NCBI GenBank assembly: GCA_003024985.2 | Contig: PXIH01S0022303.1 | Reading direction: 5' to 3' (one strand) | Length of the DNA: 10,407 nt | DNA from: Euperipatoides rowelli | Taxonomy: Eukaryota > Onychophora > Udeonychophora > Euonychophora > Peripatopsidae | Position numbers and translations under genes: made by a program | The notes under the pieces: model-generated | The model's input: the letters and a program-made list of their open reading frames with translations, nothing else | Told to the model about the DNA's origin: nothing | Databases searched by the model: none | Shown: positions 7,343 to 10,407 of the stretch, piece by piece | Position numbering within the stretch: position 1 is the first letter of the stretch | How the letters are laid out: every line of letters begins with the position of its first letter

Positions 7343-7865
7343 TACCTGCATTCGCTTACTGATCTCTAGTATTATTTTTATGCACGTGCAATATAATAAC
7401 TATACTGCAAAAGCAAATTTATTTGCATTGTAATTATATTTTTAGGAATTTTGTAGTTTAAAGCCGATCAAAAACTTTCTTAATATATGGAAAGAATCTG
7501 AGGCGGGCAGAACTTTTTTATTTTTAATTAAAATGCATAAAAAACGGACGCGACATAAATATTTTGACGCGGGCGGTAACCAGAACTATATTCCAATTTT
7601 TAGTGACCTTATGTATCTTAACTCTGGATTGGAACTGACATTAATCGTATAATGTTGTTGGGCCATGCTGTGTATCTTGTGGGGAACATAGCCTACCATT
7701 TAGTGAAAAACAAAATCCTGTAGGCAAACATACTGCATCTCAAAATTTCATTAACAACAAATATCTATAAATATAGTGAATTGAAATATTTGTACAATTG
7801 TTTGCAGTTTATAAAAATAATGCTTAACTATGAAAGTTATAAAAAAGCCATTTAGCACTCATTAT
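7343..7865. other. Non-coding DNA, no gene seen
   Basis: Mostly AT-rich, with one more CpG-rich patch near 7500-7580 that includes GAGGCGGGCAGAAC and GACGCGGGCGGTAACC. No frame, domain or element end was recognised. Confidence 0.65.
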
Positions 7866-7879
7866 ATTAGAGCCAATCC
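7866..7879 (+). repeat. Left ATTA flank plus terminal inverted repeat
   Basis: ATTA (7866-7869) is followed by GAGCCAATCC. It is the exact inverted partner of 9754-9767, and the pair defines the candidate element ends. Confidence 0.45.
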
Positions 7880-8209
7880 ATAAAAAAGAGGAATTTGAGG
7901 AAAAAATTAATATTAAAGATATTTCTTTTACTGAGGCAGTTTTTTTAATTCTTCTACTTTTTTATTCAATCAAGATTTTTTTTTTCTTATTGTTTTATGT
8001 ATTTTATAATTGTGTTTTCACTTTGGATCCCAACAGTTAGGTGAGTGTAAAATTTGGTAATGTTGACTGCATTGTAATTATGCAGTGGATCAGCTGAATG
8101 ATTATGAAAACAGAGCAAATTTAATATTTACTTTTAACATCTCTAAAGTAACAATTATCTAGAAAAGTAAGTTTTGAGTATATCACCATTTGATTAAAAT
8201 GAAACCTGA

Positions 8210-8225
8210 TGTAACATCCATTACA
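8210..8225 (+). repeat. TGTAACATCCATTACA motif copy
   Basis: First full copy of the dispersed 16-bp motif. It differs from the others by CpG to CpA in the right arm. In the intact form, arms TGTAAC and GTTACA pair around ATCC. Confidence 0.75.
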
Positions 8226-8373
8226 GAAAGTAGCATTTAGTTCTTGTAAATCCTTTCAAGTTATTCTAATATAAGCCAAAACTTTCAAAAGTGATGTTAT
8301 GGTATCCATTGACATTTTAGCTATATCAACTTACTTCTACTTAAAACTGTTTTTTTTTTTTTAAAAAAGTGTC

Positions 8374-8412
8374 TGTTACATGTAACAGATGTTACACGTA
8401 ATTGATGTTACA
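8374..8412. repeat. Inverted cluster of the GATGTTACA half-motif
   Basis: A perfect 14-bp palindrome TGTTACATGTAACA (8374-8387) is followed by GATGTTACA at 8388-8396 and again at 8404-8412. GATGTTACA is the reverse complement of TGTAACATC, so these are minus-oriented half-copies of the motif found in plus orientation around 9336-9750. Confidence 0.8.
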
Positions 8413-8573
8413 TTGTTTGTTGTTTGATTTTCAGCAAAATTTTTATTAGTTAATAACAAAATTGAATAATCAAAACTAATGGTAAGCCTTAGGCTTAATT
8501 GGCCTGCAAATAAAAGCTGCATCACCTACCAAAATATTTGAAGGAAAATGGAACATTCATACATCACCCAAAA

Positions 8574-8614
8574 TTTAATCAACACAGGCTTTTATAAAGC
8601 ATGTGTTGATTAAA
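8574..8614. repeat. 41-bp near-perfect palindrome (hairpin)
   Basis: TTTAATCAACACA (8574-8586) pairs exactly with TGTGTTGATTAAA (8602-8614). After one G/A mismatch, GCTTT pairs with AAAGC around a TAT loop. The foldback is 18 pairs in total. It lies inside the candidate transposon but is unrelated to the 16-bp motif. Confidence 0.92.
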
Positions 8615-8847
8615 TATCTCAAAACTTCAGATGTATATTAGGTAACCATTGATGTCAGAATGCAGTGTTAATAATGTAGTATTCAGACCCAGTCTATTCC
8701 TTGGTACTTCTGTCCATTTCTTTTTAAATGACATGTCTAAATAGTTGAAATGGCCTATACAAAATCCATTAGATTTACATTTTATTATCATCAATCAGTG
8801 TAACTTTGATCCAGTGGGAATAACTTTGAACGACTTTGTTTTCCCTA

Positions 8848-8872
8848 CCCCCCCCCCCCCCTTTTTTTTTTT
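8848..8872 (+). repeat. C14-T11 homopolymer junction
   Basis: A run of 14 C (8848-8861) is followed by 11 T (8862-8872). It is low complexity, and the exact lengths may be unreliable in the assembly. Confidence 0.9.
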
Positions 8873-9335
8873 AATGAACTATGGTTCCACTTGTTTTTCC
8901 TTAACATAACTATATATGATACTAACACCTTGTAAACAACTACAAGATGACACAGTTAAGTCGTTTTTTTAATCAATAAGCCTTTTTCAGAGCCCATCTG
9001 ACTCATATTTCAAATTTCTGTTTCCACATAAATATTAGATGCCTGGTGTATGAAATTTATAATATATGAAAGATTCATGTATTGATTTAAGTAATGTAGC
9101 CTAGGAAGATGTTTACTAAATAAAAACATCTTTTTTGAAAATAAAAAGTGTAGGCCTATTTATATTTATCCAATACACTATCTAATACCACTTACAATAG
9201 CTAATAAAAAAGCGCTAAAAATATTATTGTAAATATATCATGTTAATTTGATTAAACAATAGCATACATTTACATATTTCTTGATGAGAATTTAATCTTT
9301 TCAGAATATTGAAGACTTAACAATTGCAGGTCACT

Positions 9336-9395
9336 TGTAACATCCGTTACAAAAGGCATGTAACATCCTACAAAAGGCATGTAACATCCGTTACA
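9336..9395 (+). repeat. Tandem triplet of the TGTAACATCCGTTACA motif
   Basis: Copies at 9336-9351, 9359-9372 (GT missing, so TGTAACATCCTACA) and 9380-9395 are linked by AAAGGCA. This makes a direct tandem repeat of about 21-23 bp. It is the densest cluster of the motif. Confidence 0.92.
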
Positions 9396-9568
9396 AGAAA
9401 AACCTAATTTTTTTAGATTAAATTTTTAACTTTGCTTAAGATTAACATATATCACAATATTACTCAATTCCTTGTGGATTTGATAAAAATTAATTTTTAC
9501 ATTTTTCTGAACTGAGGGACCTGAATTCTACATGTAATCCACCAAATCAAAAATGAGTTCCCAAAATT

Positions 9569-9584
9569 TGTAACATCCGTTACA
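9569..9584 (+). repeat. TGTAACATCCGTTACA motif copy
   Basis: Exact 16-bp copy, 173 bp downstream of the triplet. The sequence around it does not resemble that around the other copies, so only the motif is repeated. Confidence 0.92.
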
Positions 9585-9734
9585 ACACTAATACTTCAAT
9601 ATTCTCAAAATTGTCCACAATTTTGACATGAAATTTTGTTTACTAGTAGCTCAGAAGCATTTGAAGGTATTTAAATAAGAAAATCAGCCATTGAAGCTTT
9701 TAATTTTTTGACAATTTGTTTTTATGTATGATAA

Positions 9735-9750
9735 TGTAACATCCGTTACA
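9735..9750 (+). repeat. TGTAACATCCGTTACA motif copy next to the right terminus
   Basis: Exact 16-bp copy, ending 3 bp before the proposed right terminal inverted repeat (GGATTGGCTC). This is a typical place for a subterminal transposase-binding repeat. Confidence 0.9.
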
Positions 9751-9753
9751 GAC

Positions 9754-9767
9754 GGATTGGCTCATTA
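9754..9767 (-). repeat. Right terminal inverted repeat plus ATTA flank
   Basis: GGATTGGCTC is followed by ATTA. The terminus can also pair inward: ATCCGT (9741-9746) with ACGGAT (9752-9757) around TACAG, which links the last internal motif to the element end. Confidence 0.45.
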
Positions 9768-10144
9768 GTTCTTTATTGACTGCTCTCAAAGTTATATTTT
9801 CAACACCTAGATTTTATTGTAGATTTGTCAAAATTATTGTAGCCTACATTAGTAACCTTTGGACAAGTGAAGTTCATTTATAAATTCTCTGCCTAATATT
9901 AACCTTTGAGCGAGCGTGCTGTAGTAAATTTTATGACATTTCAATTTTTTATAAATTGTGTCTTTGTGTATCAAGGTCTTGTGGGTTTATCTCTGCCTTC
10001 TATTTCTAAAACTAACTCCCCACTACAATGTTGGTAGGTTTTTTACCATGCACATAGCCTATTGTATAGTTATTTGTTAGAATTTTATGTAAAAAGATGT
10101 CCAGACAAATTTTACGACACGCGTGCGCTGATGTAATAATATTG
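9768..10144. other. Non-coding DNA, no gene seen
   Basis: No frame or domain was recognised. It includes a CpG-rich patch CGACACGCGTGCGCTGATG (10115-10133) and TAGCCTA motifs near 9841 and 10055. Confidence 0.65.
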
Positions 10145-10238
10145 ACTTTCAGGTTATAAAACATTTAGGAATAAACTTATATTTTTAAAATCAGAATTTA
10201 ATGCAGATTTCAAAAATCAAAACCAAAAAATTCTATCT
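10145..10238 (-). repeat. Dispersed repeat family B, copy 2 (inverted)
   Basis: The reverse complement aligns with 6484-6600 and is the shorter copy, lacking the two insertions. Its homology begins at AGATAGAA (minus strand), exactly where CAGGGTTGCCAC starts on the plus strand at 10239. Confidence 0.88.
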
Positions 10239-10407
10239 CAGGGTTGCCACAGGCTACCAAAATGCTACTAAATGCTACTATTTTTCATCTGAGGCGACTA
10301 AGGCTACTTTTTTAAGCAAAAAAAGGCCAAAAAGCAACTATTTTTAAGAATATGGTGACCATGGAGCTAAGATAAGATGGAGACGCCCTGACGTCAAAAT
10401 TGTGAAG
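10239..10407 (+). mobile_element. Possible start of a DNA element (CAGGGTTGCCAC end), cut by the window
   Basis: CAGGGTTGCCAC at 10239-10250 abuts the edge of repeat B. CAGGG-type openings are frequent at hAT termini (family knowledge). Next comes a 10-bp tandem series: AGGCTACCAA, AATGCTACTA, AATGCTACTA (10251-10280). A further AGGCTACTTT lies at 10301-10310. No other end is in the window, so this stays tentative. Confidence 0.35.

Larger units (their letters stand above)
7870..9763. mobile_element. Candidate non-autonomous DNA transposon with internal hairpin motifs
   Basis: GAGCCAATCC (7870-7879) and GGATTGGCTC (9754-9763) form 10-bp terminal inverted repeats. They are flanked by an identical 4-bp ATTA (7866-7869 and 9764-9767), as expected for a target-site duplication. 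The 1,894-bp interior has no transposase frame. It contains every complete copy of the TGTAACATCC(G/A)TTACA motif seen in the window, the last (9735-9750) ending 3 bp inside the right terminus. Repeated subterminal motifs are known transposase-binding sites in several DNA transposon superfamilies. A 4-bp duplication would fit groups such as Chapaev, Sola or Academ, but I recognise no family. A 10-bp match in AT-rich DNA could also be chance. Confidence 0.45.

Noticed and set aside
8574-8614. microRNA precursor
   Set aside because: The stem is only about 18 pairs with a 3-base loop, too short for a typical animal precursor.
1-10407. tRNA, rRNA, CRISPR array, bacterial operon features
   Set aside because: No cloverleaf, rRNA core, repeat-spacer array, Shine-Dalgarno sites or long frames were found on either strand.

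Overview
This is AT-rich, non-coding eukaryotic (metazoan-type) nuclear DNA. I find no intact cellular gene, tRNA, rRNA or CRISPR array. All six ORFs of about 60 codons are accounted for by repeats, by retroelement remains or by chance. The organism is most likely an animal, perhaps an aquatic invertebrate. The reasons are a Ty3/Gypsy fossil of the type with a CX2CX3HX4C gag knuckle, a CR1/L2-like LINE fragment, hAT-like ends, and very frequent TAGGCCTA/TAGGCTA motifs. I cannot name the species.

Layout: 1-784 is featureless AT-rich DNA. 785-953 is a GC-rich patch with internal repeats. 1214-1292 is a GGCCGAA/AGGTGCACCGAAT element end (hAT-like). 1518-1770 is a 39-bp minisatellite. 1776-3004 is a decayed Ty3/Gypsy element on the minus strand: a 115-bp 5' LTR at 2890-3004, then gag, a CCHC knuckle and a protease that stops where the minisatellite starts. 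3005-4451 is AT-rich with no gene. 4452-4727 and 7061-7342 are inverted copies of one repeat of about 280 bp. Between them lie a GGTCAAAAT palindrome cluster (4728-4820), a LINE reverse transcriptase fragment bounded exactly by single Ns (4822-5355), and AT-rich DNA. 6484-6600 and 10145-10238 are inverted copies of a second repeat.

7870-9763 can be read as one non-autonomous DNA transposon. It has 10-bp terminal inverted repeats (GAGCCAATCC), a 4-bp ATTA direct repeat on each side, and inside it a set of copies of the hairpin-like motif TGTAACATCCGTTACA, one of them 3 bp from the right terminus. No transposase is visible. This is the best candidate for something undescribed. The window ends with what may be the start of another element (CAGGGTTGCCAC, 10239 onward).

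No set of genes works together here. The window is a graveyard of transposable elements that record secondary events: a template-switch palindrome, a minisatellite expansion and probable small motif insertions.
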